NCBI GenBank assembly: GCA_026709065.1
Contig: JAPOTS010000040.1
Location: forward strand, 1 to 64,000
Direction: 5' to 3'
Source: Bacteroidota bacterium
Lineage (GTDB): Bacteria; Bacteroidota; Rhodothermia; Rhodothermales; Bin80
DNA length: 64,000 nt
The notes under the pieces were generated by a model. That model was not told the origin of the DNA. It saw only the letters and a list, made by a program, of their open reading frames with translations, and searched no databases. A program made the translations under genes and the position numbers. Shown one piece after another: positions 36,190-44,654 of this stretch. Position 1 is the stretch's first letter. Every line of letters begins with the position of its first letter.

Positions 36190-37281
36190 TTATGAGAGTT
36201 CATAGTTCAGTGCTCGGCAGTCAACAATTGTCCATCCAATTTGAATGGAGTCCCCGGTTACCAACCCACCATGTCCGACAATATTTGGGATTGTAGCAAT
36301 GAAATCGTTTCTTCCGCAGGCTGCCAAGCGTATTCGCAATTGATCTCCCAAAAATGTCATATCCTCCACAGTTGCCTGCACTTGGTTGGTATAATGTCCA
36401 GCTTCTGGATTAATCTTTATTCGCTCGGGGCGAATGGAGAGAGTTACATCATCGCCAACTGAACATGGGGTGATTTTCAGTGCACGAATTTCTTCTCCTC
36501 CAGTGTCTACGACACACACATTATCTTGCTCAATTAAAGAAGTGACGCGTCCGTGTAATTGATTACTTTCGCCAATAAATCGTGCAACAAATGCGCTGGT
36601 GGGGGCTTCATATAACCCTTCTGGTACTGCAATTTGATCAACGATACCATTACGTAATACTGCAATCCTATCGGACATGACCATGGCTTCCTGCTGATCA
36701 TGGGTAACATAGACAATGGTGACATCTAAGCTACGATGAATACGACGAATTTCGTATTGCATTTCTTCTCGCAGGTTTCGATCAAGAGCCCCTAAGGGTT
36801 CATCCATCAGAACTAAAGATGGCTCAAAGACCAAGGCTCGCGCAATGGCGACCCTCTGCTGCTGACCTCCTGAGAGTTGGTTTGGGCGGCGGTTGGCAAA
36901 TCCCTCTAAGCGTACCAACTGTAATACTTGATTCACGCGCTGTTGACGCTCTTGGGCTCCCATGCCGCGAACTTCTAATGGAAACGCGAGATTATCTCCA
37001 ACACTCATATGAGGAAAGAGAGCGTAGTTCTGGAACACCATACCAATACCACGCTTGCGGGCAGGAAGATCTTGAATCGGTTGGCCGTCGAGTAAAATTT
37101 CTCCAGAACTAGGAGATTGGAACCCTGCAAGCATCATCAAAATAGTGGTTTTACCAGATCCTGATGGTCCTAATAAAGTCACAAACTCACCAACACGAAT
37201 ATTGAGATTGAAATCGTTGACGACCGTTACCCGCCCATCATAACTTTTGCTAACTCTCTTGAACTCAACATGTGAGTTATT
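36190..37281 (-). CDS. ABC transporter ATPase (PotA-like), start codon unclear
   Basis: A nucleotide-binding subunit of the PotABCD-type importer. It has Walker A GPSGSGKT, Q-loop VFQNYALFPHMS, signature LSGGQQQRVAIARAL, Walker B SLVLMDEPLGALD, and the His switch VYVTHDQQEA. A C-terminal TOBE-like domain contains LSIRPERIKI. The first ATG/GTG-type start in frame (GTG at 37182) is only five residues before Walker A. However, the expected N-terminal strands read on upstream, as VEFKRVSKSYDGRVTVV and LNIRVGEFVTLL, to about 37270. No ATG, GTG or TTG exists in that frame back to TAA at 37375. An ATT at 37323 is a possible rare start. Confidence 0.85.
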   Translation of the reverse strand, partial: NNSHVEFKRVSKSYDGRVTVVNDFNLNIRVGEFVTLLGPSGSGKTTILMMLAGFQSPSSGEILLDGQPIQDLPARKRGIGMVFQNYALFPHMSVGDNLAFPLEVRGMGAQERQQRVNQVLQLVRLEGFANRRPNQLSGGQQQRVAIARALVFEPSLVLMDEPLGALDRNLREEMQYEIRRIHRSLDVTIVYVTHDQQEAMVMSDRIAVLRNGIVDQIAVPEGLYEAPTSAFVARFIGESNQLHGRVTSLIEQDNVCVVDTGGEEIRALKITPCSVGDDVTLSIRPERIKINPEAGHYTNQVQATVEDMTFLGDQLRIRLAACGRNDFIATIPNIVGHGGLVTGDSIQIGWTIVDCRALNYELS

Positions 37282-37377
37282 TTGATCAAGTTCTGATGAG
37301 CTATGGAGTGTATTGGTAGGAATGACTTTTCTGGTGTTTATTAAAAAATTGGTAAGGTTTACAACTAAAACGACTTA

Positions 37378-38373
37378 GTTGTGGTTCCATGAATTAAGGA
37401 ATTGCAGTGTAATTTAGTGAATGACTGGGAATCTGAAAATGTATCAAAGAAAAGATTCAATCCTCTCCCAATCAATATGATCACAATCAATGTTACTTAG
37501 AGGCATCTGATGATGATCACGTATTCGCCATTTTCAAACAATTGAGCAGATCGGATTGCAGAAAGCATTTTCAGTCAAGAACTAAGCGAAGACTCGTATT
37601 TTGATGGGTCAATTGCTCAAAGTTATGGTGAATTATATCTCCAAAATCACGACCGTAGAAATAATTATGAAATACATTCTTCTGGGTTAATACCCACTCA
37701 AATCAGTCTTTAACTAGGCTTATGCCTGACAATTTTAATTCAAACGCATGACATAAAGACTCGTTACTAATCGTGTGGGTTGATCCCCAGACGATTACCG
37801 AAGAAGTGACCAGCAACTCAGAAATTTTCAAAATTATTGCATTCTATCCCGATTGTTTTGGTCTCTTGAATCTTTCCCTCATTTTCTCCGCTTTGGTGTT
37901 GGACTTGGATCATCATGCCTTGTGGACTGAATATATTAACACGACCATTATGACCTCACAACTAATTCCATGAGCGAAGCTCTACCCGTTTAAATCATGG
38001 GAATCCCAGTTTCTGGCTGTGATATACATGGATAACTTAACTGTGGAACTAGTCAATTTTAGAGAGTAAGACAGACACAATCAAGCGGGATTGTACCTGC
38101 TTCAGATTCACTTGCCTACGCGGGAATTGAGGCTATTGAGAGAGTCATGAATGCAGACTTTCATATACATTATAGATCGGCCTTTCCATACCCCTCTTTC
38201 TCAATCAAAGTCTATCGGAGATAATAGAAAGTATCCCATCATTCATTGATGGAGTGGTATGTGAACCTTATGATGGGTATACAGGGTAAACCTTGATGGA
38301 AAGTCACAACACCACTGATTGTGGTGCGTTTTAAATGATTCCGTAGTAGAACTGTAATAATTAATTCAAATTT
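37378..38373. other. 1 kb intergenic stretch before the restriction locus
   Basis: No supported gene on either strand. A 66-codon frame at 37773-37973 has no protein character. Close to the hsdM start is a small hairpin, CACCAC (38310-38315) with GTGGTG (38321-38326) followed by CGTTTT, which could be a terminator or attenuator. The stretch marks the left edge of the defence island. Confidence 0.4.
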
Positions 38374-39954
38374 ATGTCACAAAAAAGTAAAGAATCTGGG
38401 CAGAGTCAAGTTTTAGACAATCGCTCAATGATGGCGGAGTATGAGGTTAAACTCTGGGAAATGGCCGATGCATTAAGAGGCACGATGGATGCATCAGAAT
38501 TTAAGCATGTAGTTCTTGGACTACTCTTTTTGAAGTATATCTCGGATGCATTTGAAGAAAGACGGCAAACTCTTGAGGGTGAACGTTCAGATGGTGCTGA
38601 TCCAGAGGATCCAGATGAATACCGAGCAAAGAGTATTTTTTGGGTTCCTCAGGAAGCACGTTGGGAACACCTCATGAAAAAGGCCCCTCAATCTAGCATC
38701 GGCAAAGAGGTTGATAATGCAATGAGAGCAATTGAAAGAGAGAATGATAGCCTAAAAGGAATACTTCCAAAAGACTATACCCGCCCTGCAATCAATACAG
38801 AGCGTCTTGGCAAACTCATTAATTTGATCAGTAATATTCAAGTGGGAGGTGCAGAGGCGCGTTCAAAAGATGTATTAGGCCGTGTTTACGAGTATTTTTT
38901 ATCTCGGTTTGCCAGTGCTGAGGGAAAAAGAGGGGGTGAGTTTTATACTCCGAGATGTATAGTGCAACTTTTGGTTGAAATGATAGAACCCTACAGAGGG
39001 CGTGTCTATGATCCCTGCTGTGGTTCTTCTGGAATGTTTGTTCAGTCCGTAGAATTTATCAGCTCCCATGCAAATAATAATGGAGATCAATCACGGGGAG
39101 ACATATCTATTTATGGTCAGGAGTCAAATTATACGACTTGGCGTTTGGCGAAAATGAATCTAGCAATACGAGGAATTGATGGTCAGATTGCACAGGGCGA
39201 TAGTTTTCACGAAGATAAACATCCAGATTTAAAGGCAGATTATATTCTAGCAAATCCTCCATTCAATGTTTCGGATTGGGGGGGAGAGAGATTAAAAGAA
39301 GATGGGCGCTGGAAATATGGTGTGCCACCTAAGGGTAATGCTAATTTTGCATGGGTGCAACATATCCTCCATCATTTATCCTCGAACGGAATTGCTGCAT
39401 TCGTATTGGCAAATGGATCAATGTCTTCTGGTCAGAAGGCTGAAGCTGAGATACGGAAAAATTTGATTGAAAATGGTTTAGTAGATTGTATGGTAGCTTT
39501 ACCGGGTCAACTTTTTTATTCAACTCAAATTCCAGCATGTTTATGGTTTCTGGCGCGTAAGAGCAAGCGAAAGGAAAAAATTTTATTCATAGATGCACGT
39601 AAAATGGGCCGAATGCTGAGTCGGACACTAAGGGAACTTATTGCCGAAGAAATCAGTCGTATAGCGAATACATACCACTCTTGGCAGAAAGGAGCAGATG
39701 GTAATGGGTATGAAGATGTTCCAGGGTATTGCAAGAGTGCTTCCATTGAGGAGGTTCAAAAGAACGAACATGTCCTAACTCCAGGTCGTTATGTAGGTGT
39801 AGAATCTCAGGAAGAGGATTCAGAGCCGTTTAGCGATAAGATGAAGCGACTAGTTGTACAACTTGGCCAACAGCAGTCTGAAAGTGCAAAGCTTGATCAG
39901 GCAATTAAAGCGAACTTAGAGATGCTGGGATTTTCGATAGGGGAGAAAGAATAG
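38374..39954 (+). CDS. hsdM: Type I restriction-modification methyltransferase subunit HsdM
   Basis: A 526-residue N6-adenine methyltransferase. The N-terminal helical HsdM_N domain ([20 protein letters not shown]) is followed by the catalytic domain. The SAM motif is [10 protein letters not shown] (213-222), with Ser in place of the second Gly of the usual DPxxGSGG, and the catalytic motif is NPPF (294-297). A C-terminal helical region assembles with Hsd[15 protein letters not shown] is also typical. It is first in the locus; 108 bases separate it from the HEPN gene. Confidence 0.95.
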   Translation: MSQKSKESGQSQVLDNRSMMAEYEVKLWEMADALRGTMDASEFKHVVLGLLFLKYISDAFEERRQTLEGERSDGADPEDPDEYRAKSIFWVPQEARWEHLMKKAPQSSIGKEVDNAMRAIERENDSLKGILPKDYTRPAINTERLGKLINLISNIQVGGAEARSKDVLGRVYEYFLSRFASAEGKRGGEFYTPRCIVQLLVEMIEPYRGRVYDPCCGSSGMFVQSVEFISSHANNNGDQSRGDISIYGQESNYTTWRLAKMNLAIRGIDGQIAQGDSFHEDKHPDLKADYILANPPFNVSDWGGERLKEDGRWKYGVPPKGNANFAWVQHILHHLSSNGIAAFVLANGSMSSGQKAEAEIRKNLIENGLVDCMVALPGQLFYSTQIPACLWFLARKSKRKEKILFIDARKMGRMLSRTLRELIAEEISRIANTYHSWQKGADGNGYEDVPGYCKSASIEEVQKNEHVLTPGRYVGVESQEEDSEPFSDKMKRLVVQLGQQQSESAKLDQAIKANLEMLGFSIGEKE

Positions 39955-40062
39955 ACAAGTTGATACTGTGTTTCAAAATCCATGTATAGCAAATTATTAT
40001 CATCATCTTGAATGATTCTTAATATGATTAGATCTTTATGATGCCACTTCGGTTTAGTAAAA

Positions 40063-40485
40063 ATGTCACTTGATTTAGAAAGTTTGAAGAAATCTTTCAA
40101 TGCTCTGAAAGAAGTTTTCGCTGTAAGCGAGGATACTGAGCGTATGAGTCAGCGCACCCACTTTGAAGTGATTGCTATTCGTGCAGGTGTATTGAAACAT
40201 TTTGAGATGACTTATGAGTTAAGTTGGAAGATGATTGCACGTTGGCTCAACAACAATGTGACGACAGGCATTGCCGATGGAATTTCAAGGAGAAATCTAT
40301 TCCGATTGGCTCTTGAGAACCGCTTGATTCAAGATTTTGATAGATGGGACAATTACCATGATGCTCGAAATGATGCCGTTCATAGATATAGTTTTGAAAG
40401 AGCCGAAATGATATATATGCTGATAGGTGAATTTATTTCTGATACTCAGGATTTGATTCGTGCCTTAGAGGCTCAAAATCATTGA
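40063..40485 (+). CDS. HEPN protein, HI0074/NTase-substrate-binding family
   Basis: A 140-residue four-helix HEPN-fold protein of the 'nucleotidyltransferase substrate binding' family (HI0074 type). The text HFEMTYELSWKMIARWL is diagnostic. The HEPN motif RNDAVHRY gives R102-x4-H107-x-Y109, which is the active-site signature of HEPN ribonuclease toxins together with the tyrosine that partner nucleotidyltransferases can modify. It is encoded 13 bases before a gene whose first 100 residues are exactly such a nucleotidyltransferase. I infer a toxin-antitoxin pair inside the restriction locus. The activity itself is not shown by sequence. Confidence 0.85.
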   Translation: MSLDLESLKKSFNALKEVFAVSEDTERMSQRTHFEVIAIRAGVLKHFEMTYELSWKMIARWLNNNVTTGIADGISRRNLFRLALENRLIQDFDRWDNYHDARNDAVHRYSFERAEMIYMLIGEFISDTQDLIRALEAQNH

Positions 40486-40498
40486 ACATTAATCTGAA

Positions 40499-42202
40499 AT
40501 GAGTTCTTTTTCTCCTGTGATTGATCTCAGTCCTGACCATTGGAAAATTGTGCGAGAGGCACTTCGTCTCCATGTTCCAGATTACCAAGTTGTTGCGTTT
40601 GGATCGCGGGCAACTTGGACTGCAAAGGACTACTCTGATTTGGATCTTGCTATTTTAAGTGAGGATCCACTACCGGTTTCAACGCTTGCTGCTTTGAGGG
40701 AAGATTTGGAAGAATCTATTCTCCCATTTAGAGTTGATGTTATTGATCTTGCCAGTGTTGAGGAAGGTTTTCGGCTTATTATTAAAGAGCAAGGAGTTAC
40801 GCTACAAAATCACAATCATATTCAAAATTCAACAAATAATGCATATACAGATCATGGGCATGATATTGGTTTGAAATTGATTAACGGAGACTCTAAGTCG
40901 GAGACATACAAAAATAGTTGGAAAACTTTTAAAATTGGTGATCTCGGCCGAATTGTGACTGGAAAAACTCCTTCAACCGCAGATGCTGGTAACTATGATG
41001 GTATCTTTCCATTCATTACAATTCCAGACCTCAAAAATCATGCTCTTATTCATGAAAGCCAAAGAACATTGAGTGATAAGGGTGCGTCCAAAGTTCACTC
41101 CAGCCGCCTTCCTACTGGTGCTGTTATGATGTCCTGTATTGCAACCATAGGCGAATGCGGCATAACAACTCGCCCGAGTTTCACAAATCAGCAGATAAAT
41201 AGTCTCGTTCCTATAAGTGGGATAGACTCACGCTTCTTGTACTATGTATTTACTCAACTAGGAGCTGAGTTGGATTCAAGAGGGGGGGGAGGTTCAATCT
41301 ATACAAATGTTTCAAAGGGGCGTTTTTCTGATATTGAGATTACTATTCCAGTTGATTTATCTGAGCAACGCGCTATTGCTTATATTCTTGGCTCATTAGA
41401 TGACAAAATTGAACTTAATCGTAGAATGAACAAGACACTAGAAGAGATGGCTCAGGCACTATTCAAATCTTGGTTTGTTGATTTTGAGCCTGTCCGTGCT
41501 AAAATGGAGGGGCGAGATACAGGATTACCAAAACATATTGATGATATGTTTCCAGATCGTTTGGTCAACTCTGTGCTAGGGGAAATTCCAGAGGGTTGGG
41601 AGGTGACAACTTTAGGGGAAATGTCATCAAAACCCCAGTACGGATACACAGCCTCTGCAACTCCAGAGCCAAAAGGTCCGAAATTTCTGAGAATCACGGA
41701 TATCAACAAGTCGTTTTGGATTAGTTGGAATCAAGTACCCCATTGTCAGATTAGCAGTGATGAATTTGTTAAGTACAGACTTCAAGAAGGAGATCTATTA
41801 ATTGCTAGAATGGCTGATCCAGGTCACTGCATTCTTGTGGAGGAAGATATTAATGGTGTGTTTGCATCTTATCTCATAAGATTTCGTCCAATAAAAAAGT
41901 TCCACCGTCATTTCCTCCAATATTGGTCGCGATCTGTATTATACTGGCAGCTTGTAAGAACCACATCAGTTGGTACAACACGTAAAAGCTTGAATGCAAG
42001 AGCTCTTAGTTCATTTAAACTAACGATCCCTCCAGATTGCATAGCAGAAATTTTTCAATCAATTGTTAGTTCATATAGAAGTCAAGTATTGAGTCATGCT
42101 AATCAGATTTCGTTGCTGTCACGAATTCGCGATACTCTTCTCCCTAAGCTGATTTCTGGGGAAATTCGCACAGTTATATCCCCACCCAATAAACACATTT
42201 AG
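40499..42202 (+). CDS. hsdS: Fusion of minimal nucleotidyltransferase (MNT) and HsdS specificity subunit
   Basis: A 567-residue two-part protein. Residues 1-105 are a minimal nucleotidyltransferase: FGSRATWTAKDYSDLDLAIL gives G35-S36-x10-D47-x-D49, with the third acidic residue in FRVDVIDL (D80). A polar linker (106-138) leads to a complete HsdS. Target-recognition domain 1 starts at SWKTFKIGDLGRIVTGKTPS, a central conserved helix includes LNRRMNKTLEEMAQALFKSW, domain 2 starts at LGEIPEGWEVTTLG, and the second helix ends LLPKLISGEI. No stop, frameshift or internal start lies at the junction. Normally the MNT gene is separate. All catalytic residues are retained, so the MNT part is probably active. 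Confidence 0.92.
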   Translation: MSSFSPVIDLSPDHWKIVREALRLHVPDYQVVAFGSRATWTAKDYSDLDLAILSEDPLPVSTLAALREDLEESILPFRVDVIDLASVEEGFRLIIKEQGVTLQNHNHIQNSTNNAYTDHGHDIGLKLINGDSKSETYKNSWKTFKIGDLGRIVTGKTPSTADAGNYDGIFPFITIPDLKNHALIHESQRTLSDKGASKVHSSRLPTGAVMMSCIATIGECGITTRPSFTNQQINSLVPISGIDSRFLYYVFTQLGAELDSRGGGGSIYTNVSKGRFSDIEITIPVDLSEQRAIAYILGSLDDKIELNRRMNKTLEEMAQALFKSWFVDFEPVRAKMEGRDTGLPKHIDDMFPDRLVNSVLGEIPEGWEVTTLGEMSSKPQYGYTASATPEPKGPKFLRITDINKSFWISWNQVPHCQISSDEFVKYRLQEGDLLIARMADPGHCILVEEDINGVFASYLIRFRPIKKFHRHFLQYWSRSVLYWQLVRTTSVGTTRKSLNARALSSFKLTIPPDCIAEIFQSIVSSYRSQVLSHANQISLLSRIRDTLLPKLISGEIRTVISPPNKHI

Positions 42203-42809
42203 TCAGACAATAGCCTGAAAATTTACTGGAGTTGAATAAATAATGTTAAGACTAATCCAAAATTTATTGGTGAAGGGTTTTCTTAGGGACAATACCCTAA
42301 TATTGAATTGGAAGTCAGGTGGATTTCGGGATAACAAATCCACTTCAATACACAGTGATTAGTCCGTGCTTGGTTCACGAATTCGCCTAAGTATATTTCA
42401 AGATCCGACAGAGATGTATTCACTATGTGGAGTATCTAATTCCATGGGGACTAAAGATATACGATTTAGCGATTTGAACCTAATGAACTAAGTGCTTCAA
42501 AATTTGGGTAGCATCCAATTGGAGCAAACATATAAGAATCAAATAGTCACAAACCTTCATCACGCATAGGGGCGAGGGAGTTGCATCATGTAGTCTGAAA
42601 ATACATTTTCTGTGCACAGGCCATCTTTTTTGAAGATCAATGATCATGAATTCCTCGTGGTAATTTCAGCCTCTCAAACCACAATTACATATTTTCAAAC
42701 TTATGTGAATCAGAAATACCTCAAGCATTGTTGAATCTATGTAATCTTACCCTAAACCAGATTAGTTATATCACGAGTGGTTAGATTGAATATTTAAATA
42801 TTGATTTAG
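42203..42809. other. Untranslated 0.6 kb within the restriction locus, with hairpins
   Basis: No gene seen on either strand between hsdS and the ATPase gene. Two perfect stems lie near its start: TTAGGG (42293-42298) with CCCTAA (42305-42310), and GTGGATTT (42319-42326) with AAATCCAC (42336-42343), the latter extendable by GAA/TTC across a bulge. Neither has a T tract. The stretch may separate two transcription units or hold a small RNA. Confidence 0.4.
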
Positions 42810-43967
42810 ATGGCACGCATAGATCATTTTTCTGTAAGCGGTTTTAAGTCAATTCGTAACGTTGATAAATTTGAACTTGGTCCCGTGACCATTCTGATTG
42901 GTGATAACGGAACTGGAAAAAGTAATCTGCTAAGTTTTTTTAATATGTTCGCTGCTCTATCTCAGGAGCGCCTTCAAGAGTTTGTCCATGATGAGGGTGG
43001 ACCGGACGCATTACTTTTTGGTGGACGAAAACATACTTCAAGAATTCAAGCCGGGCTATCATTTAATAATAATAATTGCGAATACGAATTTTCACTTGAA
43101 TCAAAAGATAACTCATTAATTTTTTCCCACGAGAAGACTATACCCGGAATTGAAAGCGATGACGATGACGCAGATTTGAGCTATTTAGACTTTTTAATTG
43201 GTGGATATAGAACAGACAATGAAGCCTCAGTATGGCCAGGCGGCAATAAAGAGACATTTCTAGCAAAAACCCATGAAAGCCTATTTACTTCGTACGTATT
43301 ACCCCAGATGAAAAGCTGGCAAATTTTTCATTTTCAAAATATGTGTCATACGGCTCGAGTTCGCAATCACTCGGATATATGTGATAATCTCTGGCTTAAA
43401 CCAGATGCAAGTAATCTATCGCTCAATTTATTTTACCTTAAAGAAAAGTATCCGAATCATTATCGGAGAATCGTGCAAGTAACCAATGTTTTTGCCCCAT
43501 TCTTTGTAGATTTTGTTTTAAATGGGGAGAATAGTACAAGAGATAGCCTACAATTAGAGTGGTATCACGCATCAGGGGGGCAAGAATCGTTATATAGCCC
43601 TCAACAACTTTCAGATGGTTTATTACGATTCATATGCCTTTCAACTCTGTTAAATCAGCCACATTCCATGCAGCCTAGCTTAATCCTCATTGACGAACCT
43701 GAGCTGGGACTAAATCCATATGCACTTGCGCTCCTGTCCGAAATGATTCAAAGTGCTGCCAACTATAAACAGGTCATCATCTCAACCCAATCTCCAGAGC
43801 TTATTAATAATTTTGATCCACAAGATATTGTGGTTGTGAGCAGGCAGAACGATGAAACCGTTCTAGATAGGCTGGATTTAGATAGGCTGGATATTTGGTT
43901 TGAGAATCATTCACTCGGAGATTTATGGAAAATGAATGTTATCGGGAGTAGGCCTCTACCATGTTGA
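42810..43967 (+). CDS. AAA/ABC-type ATPase of a restriction-linked defence pair
   Basis: A 385-residue ATPase of the AAA_21/OLD-like group. It begins IDHFSVSGFKSIRNVDKFEL, with Walker A GDNGTGKS (31-38), an ABC-like signature region LSDGLLRF (267-274), Walker B LILIDEPELGL (291-301), and a D-loop/His region ISTQSPELINNF. It has no nuclease domain of its own. The next gene overlaps it by 7 bases and encodes a Toprim-like DUF4276 protein, so the two resemble a split OLD-type nuclease. Proteins of this sort (RloA/RloB, AbiL-like pairs) are known inside or near type I restriction loci. Confidence 0.88.
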   Translation: MARIDHFSVSGFKSIRNVDKFELGPVTILIGDNGTGKSNLLSFFNMFAALSQERLQEFVHDEGGPDALLFGGRKHTSRIQAGLSFNNNNCEYEFSLESKDNSLIFSHEKTIPGIESDDDDADLSYLDFLIGGYRTDNEASVWPGGNKETFLAKTHESLFTSYVLPQMKSWQIFHFQNMCHTARVRNHSDICDNLWLKPDASNLSLNLFYLKEKYPNHYRRIVQVTNVFAPFFVDFVLNGENSTRDSLQLEWYHASGGQESLYSPQQLSDGLLRFICLSTLLNQPHSMQPSLILIDEPELGLNPYALALLSEMIQSAANYKQVIISTQSPELINNFDPQDIVVVSRQNDETVLDRLDLDRLDIWFENHSLGDLWKMNVIGSRPLPC

Positions 43968-44641
43968 CAATTATTGTCCTGTGTGAAGGAAAAACTGAAG
44001 TTGAATTTGTGAATAAAATTATATATAATGAACTTTTCCCAAAAGGGATTTATGTACAACCACGCCTAATTCCTACCTCCACTAAATCAAGTGGAGGTGC
44101 ACTAAATAAACAGCGTATTTTCTATTATCTTCGGGATGCTCTCAGGGAGAGAAGAAATACTTATGTAACAACATTTTTTGATCTATATTGCTTGCCACGA
44201 GATTTCCCAGGACTTCAAAGCGTTGATACAATAAGGGATCCTGTTGATCGCGTGGTAAAAATTGAGGAAGCGTTTCACCAAGCGGTAATCAGTGAGATCG
44301 GTTGTAGACCGGATCGCTTTTTACCTTACATTCAACCATATGAATTTGAAGCCTTATTATTTTCTGATCCAAAATGTTTTTCCAGAATTGAACCTAGATG
44401 GAAGAAATTTGATGATTCACTCGTTTCAATACGTCACAAATTTTCAAGCCCTGAGCATATCAATAATGGAATTCATTCGCATCCATCTGCTCGACTTCGT
44501 AAACTTTTAGATCCTGAATACAAAAAGGTAGAACATGGTTCTAAAATATCAGCGAGGATTGGTATTATTCGTATTCGTTCAGAGTGCAAGCATTTTGATC
44601 TCTGGCTTAATAATATTGAAAACCTTTCCGAATTAGAATAA
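43961..44641 (+). CDS. DUF4276 Toprim-like protein, partner of the upstream ATPase
   Basis: A 226-residue protein. The N-terminal [10 protein letters not shown] has the Glu-Gly motif of Toprim-like folds, followed by the DUF4276 hallmark [15 protein letters not shown] (70-84), then [13 protein letters not shown] and [16 protein letters not shown]. In this family the acidic residues of the first and second motifs are the likely metal ligands. It overlaps the ATPase gene by 7 bases and precedes hsdR by 13. Nuclease activity is inferred from fold similarity only. Confidence 0.82.
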   Translation: MLTIIVLCEGKTEVEFVNKIIYNELFPKGIYVQPRLIPTSTKSSGGALNKQRIFYYLRDALRERRNTYVTTFFDLYCLPRDFPGLQSVDTIRDPVDRVVKIEEAFHQAVISEIGCRPDRFLPYIQPYEFEALLFSDPKCFSRIEPRWKKFDDSLVSIRHKFSSPEHINNGIHSHPSARLRKLLDPEYKKVEHGSKISARIGIIRIRSECKHFDLWLNNIENLSELE

Positions 44642-44654
44642 CAGAAATTTAATC

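Noticed and set aside
37773-37973. 66-codon frame upstream of hsdM
   Set aside because: No motif, isolated in non-coding sequence, no plausible ribosome-binding site.
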